The notes under the pieces: generated by a model
Told to the model about the DNA's origin: nothing
Seen by the model: the letters and a program-made list of their open reading frames with translations, nothing else
Database searches by the model: none
Part shown: positions 30,693-39,892 of the stretch, in pieces
Layout: every line of letters begins with the position of its first letter
Numbering within the stretch: the first letter of the stretch is position 1
Assembly: GCA_045810625.1 (NCBI GenBank)
Contig: JBJMVQ010000030.1
Coordinates: 1-64,000, forward strand
Direction of reading: 5' to 3'
Source of the DNA: JACQFZ01 sp045810625
GTDB taxonomy: Bacteria; Pseudomonadota; Gammaproteobacteria; Acidiferrobacterales; Sulfurifustaceae
Length of the DNA: 64,000 bases
Position numbers and translations under genes: made by a program

Positions 30693-32684
30693 CTAAGCGG
30701 CATGTTTCGCCGATGCGGGCGTCTTTTGGTTCTCGAGCCATGCCTGGAACATCAGAACCGGCCAAAGCGAATACTGCCAATTTCGTCCGCCGGACATATG
30801 CTCGTTCCACCGTTTTCTTATTGGCATCGGACTGAAAAAACTCTGCTGACGTAAGCGACTCTCGTCCAGAAGATCCTCGGCCCATTCGCGCAGCGGCCCC
30901 CGCAACCAGGATTCCAGTGGGATGCCGAATCCAGATTTGGGCCGTTCGACGATCTCGCGCGGCACATACCGATACAACACCTGACGAAGCACCCACTTGC
31001 CGACTCCGCCGCGGATCTTGCAGTACATCGGCAACGCCGACGCGAACTCGACCACGCGATGATCGAGAAACGGTACGCGGGTTTCCAGACTCACCGCCAT
31101 CGCCGCGCGATCCACCTTTACCAGTATGTCGTCAGGAAGATAGCTCACCAGATCGGTAAACATCATCCGCAGGACGAAGTCGTCCGTCTCGGGCCAGCCC
31201 GATCGGTCGGTGATGGCGGTTTTTTGCTCGGCGCTTCCGAGCACCAGCCCGGTGGGGTTCGTCCAATGAGAGACGAGCCTGAAAAACAATTCGTCCGGAT
31301 TTGCGGCGTCCACGATATCGGCGAGCTTGTGCAGCTTGTCGCCGACGTTCGAGTAGCGCTTGCTCCGCGGAAGAAGCGCCATCAACGGCTTGCTCAACAT
31401 GTCCCAATGCCTCGGCGCAACGCCCTTCAGCATCCCCCGGCAGACCGTGCGAAGCGAGGCCGGCATCCAGCCGATCTTTCTCCAGATTGCGCGGCCCCAA
31501 AGGTAGCGGTTGTATCCCCCGAACAATTCATCGCCGCCGTCACCCGAAAGACTGACGGTCACTGATCCGCGTGCCAGACGGCAGATCAGCAGCGTCGGAA
31601 TTTGCGAAGCATCGGCAAAGGGCTCGTCGTAAACGGCAGGCAGGCTCGGAATAACGGCTTGCGCTTCGGATGCGGTTACATACAGCTCCGTGTGATCGGT
31701 ATGGAGATGCCGGGCAACGGCGCGAGCGTGATCCGCCTCATTGTATCCTTCTTCGTAAAATCCGATCGTGAAGGTCTTGACCGGCTGCGCGCTCTCCCGC
31801 TGCATGAGAGCTACGACCGTGGATGAATCGATTCCGCCGGACAGGAACGCGCCCACTGGTACGTCGGCAATCATCTGATCGCGAATTGCGTTGCGCAGCA
31901 ATTCGTCGAGCCGCTCCACGGCATCCGGCTCCGTGCCTTCGAATGGTTCCTGCAGACCCATCTTCGCGACGCCGCTCGCCGACCAATACTTCGCTGGAAC
32001 TACCCTCCTCGTTTCCAACGCGCTCCGGTCCGAGATCGCAAGTATCGATCCCGGCGGCAGCTTGAACAAACCCTTATATATGGTGCGCGGACCCGGCACA
32101 TACCCGTGGCGCAGGAACAGCGCCAACGAATCCCGATCGATTTCGCCTTTCCACGCGGGATGTGCCGACACCGCCTTGAGCTCCGATGCGAACAGGAAGA
32201 CGTTCCCCTCCCATCCATAATAGAGCGGCTTCTCGCCCAGACGGTCGCGAGCCAAGTACAGCATCCGATCGAGACGGTCCCATACGGCAAACGCGAACAT
32301 TCCGACAGCCCGTTCGACGGCCTTTTGCACGCCCCAATGCTCGATCGCGGCAAGCAGAACTTCGGTATCCGAATGCCCGCGCCAGGCCCGAAAACCGTGC
32401 TCTCGTTCGAGCAGCCCCCGGATTGTCTTGAAGTTGTAAATCTCGCCGTTCAGCACGATCACGAAGCGTCCGCTCGGCGAAAGCATCGGCTGATGTCCAT
32501 GCGGGGACAGGTCGAGTATCGACAGTCGCCGGTGCGACAGCGCGATTTCGACGCTACTGTCGGTCCAAACTCCGCTGTCGTCGGGGCCGCGGTGCGCCAG
32601 ACGATCCGCCATGCGACGGGCAATCGTGCCCGCCGCCTCCGCGCCGCCGTGCGGCAATTGTATAAACCCGGCTAGTCCGCACAT
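30693..32684 (-). CDS. asnB: glutamine-dependent asparagine synthetase homologue (WbpS-like)
   Basis: The 663-residue protein has the glutaminase domain with catalytic Cys2 (MCGLAGFIQ, FVIVLNGEIYNFKTIR) and the synthetase domain with the pyrophosphate loop FLSGGIDSSTVVALMQRE near residue 285. In polysaccharide loci such homologues (e.g. WbpS) are thought to amidate uronic acids rather than make asparagine. Here ugd and a UDP-glucuronate 4-epimerase are in the same locus, so an amidated GalA or GlcA is plausible but inferred. Both domains look intact. Confidence 0.88.
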   Translation of the reverse strand: MCGLAGFIQLPHGGAEAAGTIARRMADRLAHRGPDDSGVWTDSSVEIALSHRRLSILDLSPHGHQPMLSPSGRFVIVLNGEIYNFKTIRGLLEREHGFRAWRGHSDTEVLLAAIEHWGVQKAVERAVGMFAFAVWDRLDRMLYLARDRLGEKPLYYGWEGNVFLFASELKAVSAHPAWKGEIDRDSLALFLRHGYVPGPRTIYKGLFKLPPGSILAISDRSALETRRVVPAKYWSASGVAKMGLQEPFEGTEPDAVERLDELLRNAIRDQMIADVPVGAFLSGGIDSSTVVALMQRESAQPVKTFTIGFYEEGYNEADHARAVARHLHTDHTELYVTASEAQAVIPSLPAVYDEPFADASQIPTLLICRLARGSVTVSLSGDGGDELFGGYNRYLWGRAIWRKIGWMPASLRTVCRGMLKGVAPRHWDMLSKPLMALLPRSKRYSNVGDKLHKLADIVDAANPDELFFRLVSHWTNPTGLVLGSAEQKTAITDRSGWPETDDFVLRMMFTDLVSYLPDDILVKVDRAAMAVSLETRVPFLDHRVVEFASALPMYCKIRGGVGKWVLRQVLYRYVPREIVERPKSGFGIPLESWLRGPLREWAEDLLDESRLRQQSFFSPMPIRKRWNEHMSGGRNWQYSLWPVLMFQAWLENQKTPASAKHAA

Positions 32685-32782
32685 CGCGGCCGCTGACCCG
32701 ATGAGAAATGGTAGGGAGAGTTCCGCTTACCGTTCGAGCTTATCGTTACGGCTCGACCGCTTGACGTGGAAACCATCAACGA

Positions 32783-33982
32783 TCATTCCTCTGCAGCGAG
32801 GAAATGCGCATAGGTCGCAAACAAAACGAACAGCATGACCACGGGCGGAATCCACGCAGCGTTCTGCGTGAACATGACCGCTACCGGATAGAGCAGCGCG
32901 ACGTTCAAGGCTTGAGCGGCGCGCCGTCTGTATCCCGGCAAGTGCACGCGGCGGGTCACCGCGACTTCGTTCATGTAAACCACATACAAAACGCTTATTG
33001 TCAGAACGACCGGAAAGAGCACACCGAAGCTGAAAATCAGCTCAAGGAACGTGCTTTCCGTCGTCATGCTCTCGCCGCTCGGCAAATAAACCGACTGGCC
33101 CAGGAATACGACGAGCGGATTCTGCGCCAAGTAGTCCAACGCCTTGGCCATCGAGTCGATCTTGTCTCCCAGTTCACGGAATTTGTCTTCGATATTTATC
33201 GAGACGTCGGCGGAAGCAAAAATGACAAGAGCGGCGACCGCTGCGCAGTATGCAAGCCAGTGCAATCTGCGGAACAGAACACTGTAGAAGAGGATAAATA
33301 TTAGTATCGCGCCGTAGGATTTGGATAACAGCAGCCCGCCCAGGGCGAACAAAAAGAAGATATAGCTGAGCCGATCGCGCTCCGCATCGGCGATCGCTTT
33401 AAATCCCAGCGCCGCCAGGGCGAAAGTCGCGGCGGCTCCCAACGGCTCGAAATAAAAACCGGACGCTCGGCCAAGCCACACGCCGGAGATTTCGCTTTGT
33501 GAAAATGCAAGAGGCAAGACGGGCAGCTTGTACATGTCGAAGAAACCTGGATACGCCAGCGCCTGCAGCGCCGAGTAGATTGCGGAAAGGGCTATTGCGG
33601 CGCCCGCGAAACGCAATAGCAGTTTCCTGTTTTCGTGAATGGGCCGAGCCCAGAGGAACAGCAGAAAAGGAATAAAAGTGAGCGGTACTTCCGCACCTCC
33701 ACCGATAGCGTTCAAGATCCAGAAACAGACAGACCACGCTGGAAAGAATACGAATACCCCCAACGTGCGATAAAAGAGAGGCTCGGCCTTGAGGAACAGG
33801 CCGGATACGATGATCGCGAATAGCGAAACATACGCCGCCCGCGAGGTAATTGCCTCCACCCACGGCGCCAGCCGAAACGCCGCGGGAGCGAGTAGCACCA
33901 TGCTGAAGGCGATATGTATGAAGACGTATAGCGCCAGTAGAGACGGGTACGCCTCCACTCTGCGACCATCGATCCGCATCAT
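32783..33982 (-). CDS. polytopic membrane protein, probable O-antigen polymerase (Wzy-like)
   Basis: The protein (399 residues from ATG 33982, AGGGA 5 bases upstream) has about ten to twelve hydrophobic helices and a large hydrophilic loop near the C-terminal third (EDKFRELGDKIDSMAKALDY). This is the layout of Wzy polymerases and O-antigen ligases; sequence identity in these families is too low for a motif call. It is the only gene of this kind in the locus. An earlier start at 34057 would add an Arg-rich, non-hydrophobic N-terminus. A/T content is visibly higher than in the flanking core genes. Gap 32685-32782 upstream of asnB holds nothing recognised. Confidence 0.7.
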   Translation of the reverse strand: MMRIDGRRVEAYPSLLALYVFIHIAFSMVLLAPAAFRLAPWVEAITSRAAYVSLFAIIVSGLFLKAEPLFYRTLGVFVFFPAWSVCFWILNAIGGGAEVPLTFIPFLLFLWARPIHENRKLLLRFAGAAIALSAIYSALQALAYPGFFDMYKLPVLPLAFSQSEISGVWLGRASGFYFEPLGAAATFALAALGFKAIADAERDRLSYIFFLFALGGLLLSKSYGAILIFILFYSVLFRRLHWLAYCAAVAALVIFASADVSINIEDKFRELGDKIDSMAKALDYLAQNPLVVFLGQSVYLPSGESMTTESTFLELIFSFGVLFPVVLTISVLYVVYMNEVAVTRRVHLPGYRRRAAQALNVALLYPVAVMFTQNAAWIPPVVMLFVLFATYAHFLAAEE

Positions 33983-34117
33983 TCCCGTCCCTGGCATGCG
34001 CATTCGGCGGCTCGTTTCATTGCGCCGCGGGCTGACGCCCCCTTTCGCCAAAATCAACTGGATGAAAATCTCATTCGAATCTGTTTTACCGGCGCCGTGT
34101 CGAATCGCCCATCGCGA

Positions 34118-35260
34118 TCACGACCGCACGCCCGCAACCTCTTCATAGCAGCGCTCGTAAGACCTAACGCTCGTCGCCATATCGAAGTGCGTACAGATGC
34201 GCTGTCGCGCCGCCCTTCCGAGAAGTCTTCGCCGCTCCGGTTCGACATTTGCCAAAGCGACGATGGCGTCGGCGACCATCTGGGCGTTACCGGGCATTGC
34301 GATTCCTCCCGTATCCTGCACGATACGCGCGGAATCGCCCACATCCGTCACCACGCACGGAGTCTCGCACGCCATCGCTTCAGCAACAACGTTGGGAAAT
34401 CCCTCCCCGAATAGCGACGACATAACTACTACGTCGAGCGCCGCCATGAGCCTGGCCACATCATGCCTTTCGCCGAGCATCTTCACGCGCTCGGAGAGAT
34501 CAAGCTGATTGACCACCGAAGTAAGGGCGTTATTACAGCGCTCGACGCCCTTACCGGCCATGATCGCGTAGATCTGTGGGACCTTCGCCGTCGATATTGC
34601 CACCGCCTGCAGAAATGTCCGATGGTCTTTCATCGGATCGAAGCGGGCGATGTGCCCGACCAAGAATGCGGACCGAGGGAGACCGAGTTCGTCGCGCAAT
34701 TCCTCTCGTGCAGTTTCGCTGCGACGGAACACGTCTACGTCGATGCCGTTCGGGATCACCATCCATCGTTTCGGACGATAACCCAGCTGCACGTGCACGT
34801 TCTTGCCATGCTCGGAATTCGCAATCACCACGGCGGGATACCTGGAAAGCCTCGGTAACAGACGCAACACCGCACGCGAGAGCCAAGAATAACGTGCCAT
34901 ATCCATGTCCGAGCAGCGGATGTTCCATATGGTCTTCCGTACCCCGCTCAAAGCAGCGACAACCACGCCAAACAGATCGGCGTGATAGAGCCAGGTCTGC
35001 AATATCTCAGGACGTTCAGACCGGAGCATTCGGATCGCCTCATAGACCCCCGCGAGACTGATCGCGCCACGTCGCATACCGAGCGCATAGACAGGTATGC
35101 CCTGCGCCTCCAACATTTCGCCGAACGTCCCGCGCGTGGTCATGGAGATGACCGTGTTGCAAAATTTGCTTCTATTCAATCGACAACAAAGGTTGTACAG
35201 CGTCGTCTCGGCACCGCCGGTCTCCAGACCGGTGATGAGATGCACGATCTTAATCGTCAT
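34118..35260 (-). CDS. glycosyltransferase, GT4 family
   Basis: The 380-residue protein starts MTIKIVHLITGLETGGAETT, the typical GT4 opening, and has HIARFDPMKDHRTFLQAVAI in the donor domain and E-X7-E in GEGFPNVVAEAMACETPCVV followed by TDVGDSARIV. It would use a nucleotide sugar for an alpha-linkage (retaining family); sugar unknown. It overlaps the wecB stop by 11 bases, so it is co-translated with it. The upstream extension of the frame overlaps wecB and has no homology, so the start at 35260 is firm. Confidence 0.9.
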   Translation of the reverse strand: MTIKIVHLITGLETGGAETTLYNLCCRLNRSKFCNTVISMTTRGTFGEMLEAQGIPVYALGMRRGAISLAGVYEAIRMLRSERPEILQTWLYHADLFGVVVAALSGVRKTIWNIRCSDMDMARYSWLSRAVLRLLPRLSRYPAVVIANSEHGKNVHVQLGYRPKRWMVIPNGIDVDVFRRSETAREELRDELGLPRSAFLVGHIARFDPMKDHRTFLQAVAISTAKVPQIYAIMAGKGVERCNNALTSVVNQLDLSERVKMLGERHDVARLMAALDVVVMSSLFGEGFPNVVAEAMACETPCVVTDVGDSARIVQDTGGIAMPGNAQMVADAIVALANVEPERRRLLGRAARQRICTHFDMATSVRSYERCYEEVAGVRS

Positions 35261-36404
35261 GACGTCCGGTCGGCTCGTTCGTGCCGGATCGCCATGCCTC
35301 CAGCGAGTCGACAATGCGCGCGGCTGCCCGGCCGTCGCCGAACGGATTCGTCGCGCTCGACATCCTCGCGTACTCGGTGCGGTCGACCAGCAGGCGCTCG
35401 ACCTCGGCGTATATTCGTTCCGGATTCGTTCCAACAAGCCGCAACACGCCCGCGGCCACGCCCTCCGGCCGCTCGGTACCGTCGCGCATGACCAGGACCG
35501 GTTTACTCAGCGACGGCGCCTCTTCCTGTATACCGCCGGAATCCGTCAGGACGAGCGTACATTTCGACAGCAGGTAGACGAATTGGAAATAGTCGAGCGG
35601 CTCCGTCAGCAACACGTTCGGAGTTCCCTGCAATTGAACGTGCACGACGGAACGGACGCGCGGATTCAGATGGACGGGATAGACGACGTACAGCTCCGGG
35701 AATCGTCGGACGATGCGCAGAAGCGCCTCGCAGATGTTTTGCAGACCCGCCCCCAGATTTTCCCGACGGTGGCCGGTAACGAGCAAGATCGGGCGCCCGC
35801 TCGAATAGACTCGATCCAGACGATCGTTCGCGGGGGGCGATCGACGTACGTAATCGACGGTATGGAGCAGCGCGTCGATGACGGTGTTTCCCGTCACCAC
35901 AATATCGCTATCGAGCACGCCTTCGCGCATCAGGTTTTCGCGCGCCCGTTCCGTCGGCGCGAAATAAAGGCTCGAGAGCGCGTCCGCCAGACGGCGGTTC
36001 ATCTCCTCGGGAAAGGGACGATAGCGATTTCCCGTGCGCAGTCCCGCCTCCACGTGCGCGACGGGAATACGGAAATAGTGCGCAGCAAGCCCGGCGGCGA
36101 AGGTAGTCGTGGTATCGCCGTGGACCAGGACAACGTCCGGCTTCACTCGTGGCAGTACTTCTGCAAGCCCGTTCAGAACGCGTGTCGTCACCTGAAACAG
36201 ATCCTGTCCGGCGGTCATGATTCCGAGATCAACGTCGGGGACGATATTGAAAGCCGTAACGACTTGATCGAGCATCTCGCGATGCTGCGCGGTCACGCAT
36301 ACAACGGTGTCGAACGCGCGCGGCCGGCGCTTCAGTTCGACAACGACCGGCGCCATTTTGATCGCCTCCGGCCGAGTTCCGAACACAACCAGCACCTTTT
36401 TCAT
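35250..36404 (-). CDS. wecB: UDP-N-acetylglucosamine 2-epimerase (non-hydrolysing)
   Basis: WecB interconverts UDP-GlcNAc and UDP-ManNAc. The 384-residue protein has VLVVFGTRPEAIKMAPVVVE, VLVHGDTTTTFAAGLAAHYF, HVEAGLRTGNRYRPFPEEMN and TDSGGIQEEAPSLSKPVLVM. All catalytic-region motifs are in place and the length is normal. No wecC-type ManNAc dehydrogenase is seen in the window, so UDP-ManNAc may be used as such or oxidised by an enzyme elsewhere. It overlaps the upstream gene by four bases (ATGA). Confidence 0.96.
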   Translation of the reverse strand: MKKVLVVFGTRPEAIKMAPVVVELKRRPRAFDTVVCVTAQHREMLDQVVTAFNIVPDVDLGIMTAGQDLFQVTTRVLNGLAEVLPRVKPDVVLVHGDTTTTFAAGLAAHYFRIPVAHVEAGLRTGNRYRPFPEEMNRRLADALSSLYFAPTERARENLMREGVLDSDIVVTGNTVIDALLHTVDYVRRSPPANDRLDRVYSSGRPILLVTGHRRENLGAGLQNICEALLRIVRRFPELYVVYPVHLNPRVRSVVHVQLQGTPNVLLTEPLDYFQFVYLLSKCTLVLTDSGGIQEEAPSLSKPVLVMRDGTERPEGVAAGVLRLVGTNPERIYAEVERLLVDRTEYARMSSATNPFGDGRAAARIVDSLEAWRSGTNEPTGRHDD

Positions 36405-37978
36405 TGGCTGGACGGGTCTCCCACCGGTGTGGTGCGGCCAGCTATTCCACGCATCGGCTGATCGTTCGTCCCGGTGGCGGCCGCAGATTCCTGTACCCGC
36501 TGGACGTGCAGCAACAACGCGTCGATAAACTTGTCAATATTGGTGCGGTTCATGACGTGCTCGTATTTCCGATACGGGTCGTCCGGCGCAAAAAGAAAAA
36601 AATCCGAGCCGATTTCCGTGAGCCGCGCGACGAGGTCGACGGCCTTCTCCATCGGCACGTACCTGCGCGCCATCGCGTCGCGCAGTATTCGGCGAAAACC
36701 GTAGAAGTCATCGAATCGATCGGTCCATTCGGAAAAAAAAGTACGCCCGAGCTGCAATGAAGGACGGCCCGCGAGCAGGGCTTCGAAGCACGCCGTACCG
36801 GTCACTGACACGGTCAGAGCGGCGCGCTTCATCACCTCCCTGCCCGGGACTGCGGGATCGGCAAGCAGCAGACCCGCCCGCTGGCGCAGCTGTTTATAAA
36901 AAGCAGTAGAACGTAACCCTGTCATCGCAGGATGTTCCTTAACGACGAGCATATGGTCGGCGGGGAGATTGCAGAGCAAGAGATCGATGGCGCGCAACTG
37001 ATCGACGAAATACGGCGCAGGGACGTTGATCGATGCTTCGGGCGTGAGCTGCAGCGGGTAATACACGAACTTCTCCGGCAGATGCTCGATCGATCGAACA
37101 TCGAAGAACCTGCGATGCAGCCGCCCGCGCAATCGGCGGGCCCGCGTCGTTACGGGCAAGAAGAGCGCCTTGAGCTTGAGCGCAAACGTGTACCTGTCGA
37201 CCACGTGCGGTTCCGCCACCAGCCCCCCGACGGTAGACAGGCCGCATAGCCGGCTGCCGAACCGACGAAGGGCACGGCTCAGGCGCGACATCGTCAGTCC
37301 ACGCACACCCTTTACCCATATGACTTCGTCCGGACTCGGTTCCCGCTCGATGTGAAACGGCGGCGCAAATGACGCACGAAAGGCGCGGACGAATCCTTCC
37401 GCTCGCTCTGCCGCTTGGGGACCCGGCGTCGTGGCGAGCGCGTATTCGGGAAGCTCTTCGCATAATTTATGACTGAAAAAAGACACCGGAACGTTGCGCG
37501 CCTGCACATAGATTACCGGCGTAATACCGAGTTCCGTGCACAAGTGGTAAAGAACAAGCGAGTCGTAGTGCTCGATGAGCGAGAAGAAAACAAAATCTGG
37601 CCTGATTCTTTGCAGAAATTCCTTATATAAGAGGTAGGTCTCGCCGACGAGCCTTATTTGATAATCCCGACTCTTATCGAGCAACGACTTGATTCCCGCC
37701 GTATGTTTGGTCGATTGAATGCACTCGTATAAGGATGCGGGCAGCGCCTTCAGGGCATCCAGCGCGAAATCCGATTTCTGCATCCGCTGATTTAGGAATT
37801 CCTGCAGGTACAGCACGTTCGAGGCGCCGAGCAACTCCCGCAAGTGCACGAGCATACCGTCGGCATTGGAGTAGCAGACCGCCGACCACTCGACACCACT
37901 GTTACGGCTCCTCTCCGCGCGCACCGCTTCGCGGAGGAACACGCTGTACCCAGGCCGACAATGAAGCAGGATTTTCAT
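36401..37978 (-). CDS. KpsS/LipB-like capsule glycosyltransferase
   Basis: The 525-residue protein starts MKILLHCRPGYSVFLREAVR. Its C-terminal half resembles capsule proteins of the KpsC/KpsS (LipA/LipB) group: FVYYPLQLTPEASINVPAPY, MLVVKEHPAMTG and LTVSVTGTACFEALLAGRPS plus LQLGRTFFSEW. KpsC and KpsS are CMP-Kdo-dependent transferases, so in a locus that makes CMP-pseudaminic acid this protein is a candidate nonulosonic acid transferase (inference). The N-terminal ~250 residues are not recognised. No signal peptide or membrane segment is seen. It is coupled to wecB. Confidence 0.7.
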   Translation of the reverse strand: MKILLHCRPGYSVFLREAVRAERSRNSGVEWSAVCYSNADGMLVHLRELLGASNVLYLQEFLNQRMQKSDFALDALKALPASLYECIQSTKHTAGIKSLLDKSRDYQIRLVGETYLLYKEFLQRIRPDFVFFSLIEHYDSLVLYHLCTELGITPVIYVQARNVPVSFFSHKLCEELPEYALATTPGPQAAERAEGFVRAFRASFAPPFHIEREPSPDEVIWVKGVRGLTMSRLSRALRRFGSRLCGLSTVGGLVAEPHVVDRYTFALKLKALFLPVTTRARRLRGRLHRRFFDVRSIEHLPEKFVYYPLQLTPEASINVPAPYFVDQLRAIDLLLCNLPADHMLVVKEHPAMTGLRSTAFYKQLRQRAGLLLADPAVPGREVMKRAALTVSVTGTACFEALLAGRPSLQLGRTFFSEWTDRFDDFYGFRRILRDAMARRYVPMEKAVDLVARLTEIGSDFFLFAPDDPYRKYEHVMNRTNIDKFIDALLLHVQRVQESAAATGTNDQPMRGIAGRTTPVGDPSSQ

Positions 37979-37983
37979 GCCGA

Positions 37984-39096
37984 CTACCAATCGAAATTTA
38001 TCTGCGCCATGTCCGCCTGACGCGCAAGTACTTCCGGCTGAATGACGAGACGCCGCAAGCCGTCCACCTGAGCCGCCGACAACCCCGCTTCCATGAATTC
38101 GTCGATCGGCAAGCTCGGCATACCGAATTCACGACTCAATTCGCGCAACTTCATCTCTATTTCGATCGCTAAAAACGGACGGCCGAACATCGCGCTCAAC
38201 ACAGCGGCGTGGTAGCGCATCGTGACGGTAAAGCTCGCGGCGGCGTACACCTCCGCTATCTCTTGCCGCGTTTCCATGCGGCACAGCGATACCCGCTTCC
38301 GCAACTCCGGCGTGTGCCGCCCGATCAACGCCGTCACTTCCTCGAGCAGGACGTCGTCTCTGTCGCCGATTTGCCGCTGAAACGCGCAGAAACGAATATC
38401 GAGGTTCGGGTTCTGCATCAGGATCGTCCGCGCCAGCTCGCAACAGCGGTTCATGAATAACGAGCGTTTCTCGGCGGATGGTGCGACCGTGTTATAGACG
38501 TCCACCAGCGCGATTACCGCGACCGGCCGTGACATCTGCGGTATCGCCTCGGCGGCCAGATCGCGGATCGCAAATACGATATCGCCCGCACGCCTTACTC
38601 GCTCCGGCGCCACCAAGTGGCGTGCGACCAAGACGGAGAAGTCGTCGCGAACGCACACGACTTCGCTTGCCTGAAGAATATATTTCAAATAAAAACGGTT
38701 GAGCGGGCGCGTGATAACGTCTATGCCGAGGCCGACGGTTCTTACGCGCACGCCCCGCCATACTGCAACGGCGACGGTTAGCGCGAGCAACGCCATGGAG
38801 GAATTGTGTCTGCCGCGATCGAGAAACAGCGTACCGCCTCCGATCACGAGATAGTCTATTCGGCGCGTGATATCCAGAATACGACGCACGTACTTCGCCG
38901 CCGCCGCGAGCTTGGACCGGGTGCCGAAATTCTCTATGGGGAAAGCTATCGTGCCAGGGACGTTCGGAGCCTCATAGCATCGAACATTGATTTCCGCCCC
39001 CGGATCGCGCGCTCGAATACGCCGAACGATCTCCTCCAGCATCAACTCGTCGCCGAGGTTGCGAAACCCGTAGTAACCCCAAACGAGGTAGCGCAC
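37984..39096 (-). CDS. polysaccharide pyruvyl transferase family protein
   Basis: The 370-residue protein matches the PF04230 family (CsaB/WcaK-like): VRYLVWGYYGFRNLGDELML at the N-terminus, IDYLVIGGGTLFLDRGRHNS in the middle and FTVTMRYHAAVLSAMFGRPF near residue 325. Family members attach pyruvate ketals to polysaccharides or act as related transferases. I prefer the GTG at 39096, four bases after the fkbM-like stop, because the first homologous residues start there; a TTG at 39147 would extend into that gene. No ribosome-binding site is obvious, so translational coupling is likely. Substrate unknown. Confidence 0.85.
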   Translation of the reverse strand: MRYLVWGYYGFRNLGDELMLEEIVRRIRARDPGAEINVRCYEAPNVPGTIAFPIENFGTRSKLAAAAKYVRRILDITRRIDYLVIGGGTLFLDRGRHNSSMALLALTVAVAVWRGVRVRTVGLGIDVITRPLNRFYLKYILQASEVVCVRDDFSVLVARHLVAPERVRRAGDIVFAIRDLAAEAIPQMSRPVAVIALVDVYNTVAPSAEKRSLFMNRCCELARTILMQNPNLDIRFCAFQRQIGDRDDVLLEEVTALIGRHTPELRKRVSLCRMETRQEIAEVYAAASFTVTMRYHAAVLSAMFGRPFLAIEIEMKLRELSREFGMPSLPIDEFMEAGLSAAQVDGLRRLVIQPEVLARQADMAQINFDW

Positions 39097-39100
39097 GAAG

Positions 39101-39892
39101 TCAGCAACCGGGGCCGATGCGCGGCGCGATCTTGCGCGCGGCGACAATGCATCGATCGGAGTCCAGCCGCACGGAATAAGCCAGCGACCGCAGTCGATCC
39201 AGCATCGTGTCGAGCTTCCTTTGCCAATCTTTTATGCCGTGATAATCCAGGACGATATTCTCGATCCGCTCGAGGGTCTCGTCTCTCGCAGTCCCCAGAA
39301 TGTCGTATTCGCCTCCTTCGCAGTCGATCTTCAGCAAATCGATGCGTTCGACGTTGTTCTCGGCGAACACATCATCGAGGCGCGAGGCGGGAACCACAAT
39401 CCGCTCATTTGTTCGCTTGTACAGGTAGCTCGACGCGTGTAGATCGTTGCCGTCACGCTCCAGATTGATCGCAACTTCGTCGGTGGTCGCTACTGCGCGG
39501 TTCCAGATTCTCAAATCGGCCCACGGGTTCTGTCTGCGATTTTCGGCCAGTTCGTAATTTTCCGGCACGGGCTCGTACACGATGACCGTCGCATCCAAAT
39601 ACTTCGCGGCGTAGAGCGAGAAATCGCCGATGTACCCTCCGATATCTACCACGACGGGTTTACGCCGACGGCGGATGCTCCGCAGTCCCGCACCATAGAC
39701 TTGGTCGAAAAAAGTCTCGGTGACGATACGAACATCCCAGCGATTGTTACGACATAGCAGAGATATGCCGTCCTTGGTCTTGAGCAGGCAGCGAACGGAT
39801 TTGGCCCGACCGCGCAGCAACTCCAGATATGTCGAGAAGTTGTCGAAATAACGGAACGCCCATAGGAGGCTTCTCATCTTACGTATTACCAT
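39101..39892 (-). CDS. FkbM-family methyltransferase
   Basis: The protein (263 residues) has the SAM-binding motif VVVDIGGYIGDFSLYAAKYL, followed by VIVYEPVPENYELAENRRQN, and the family motif IDLLKIDCEGGEYDILGTAR. FkbM proteins O-methylate sugars and other secondary metabolites; in glycan loci they usually methylate a hydroxyl of the repeat or a terminal sugar. Start 39892 (MVIRKMRSLLW) has a GGGGGCG ahead of it and overlaps the VpsJ-like stop by 14 bases; a longer start is possible. Acceptor unknown. Confidence 0.87.
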   Translation of the reverse strand: MVIRKMRSLLWAFRYFDNFSTYLELLRGRAKSVRCLLKTKDGISLLCRNNRWDVRIVTETFFDQVYGAGLRSIRRRRKPVVVDIGGYIGDFSLYAAKYLDATVIVYEPVPENYELAENRRQNPWADLRIWNRAVATTDEVAINLERDGNDLHASSYLYKRTNERIVVPASRLDDVFAENNVERIDLLKIDCEGGEYDILGTARDETLERIENIVLDYHGIKDWQRKLDTMLDRLRSLAYSVRLDSDRCIVAARKIAPRIGPGC

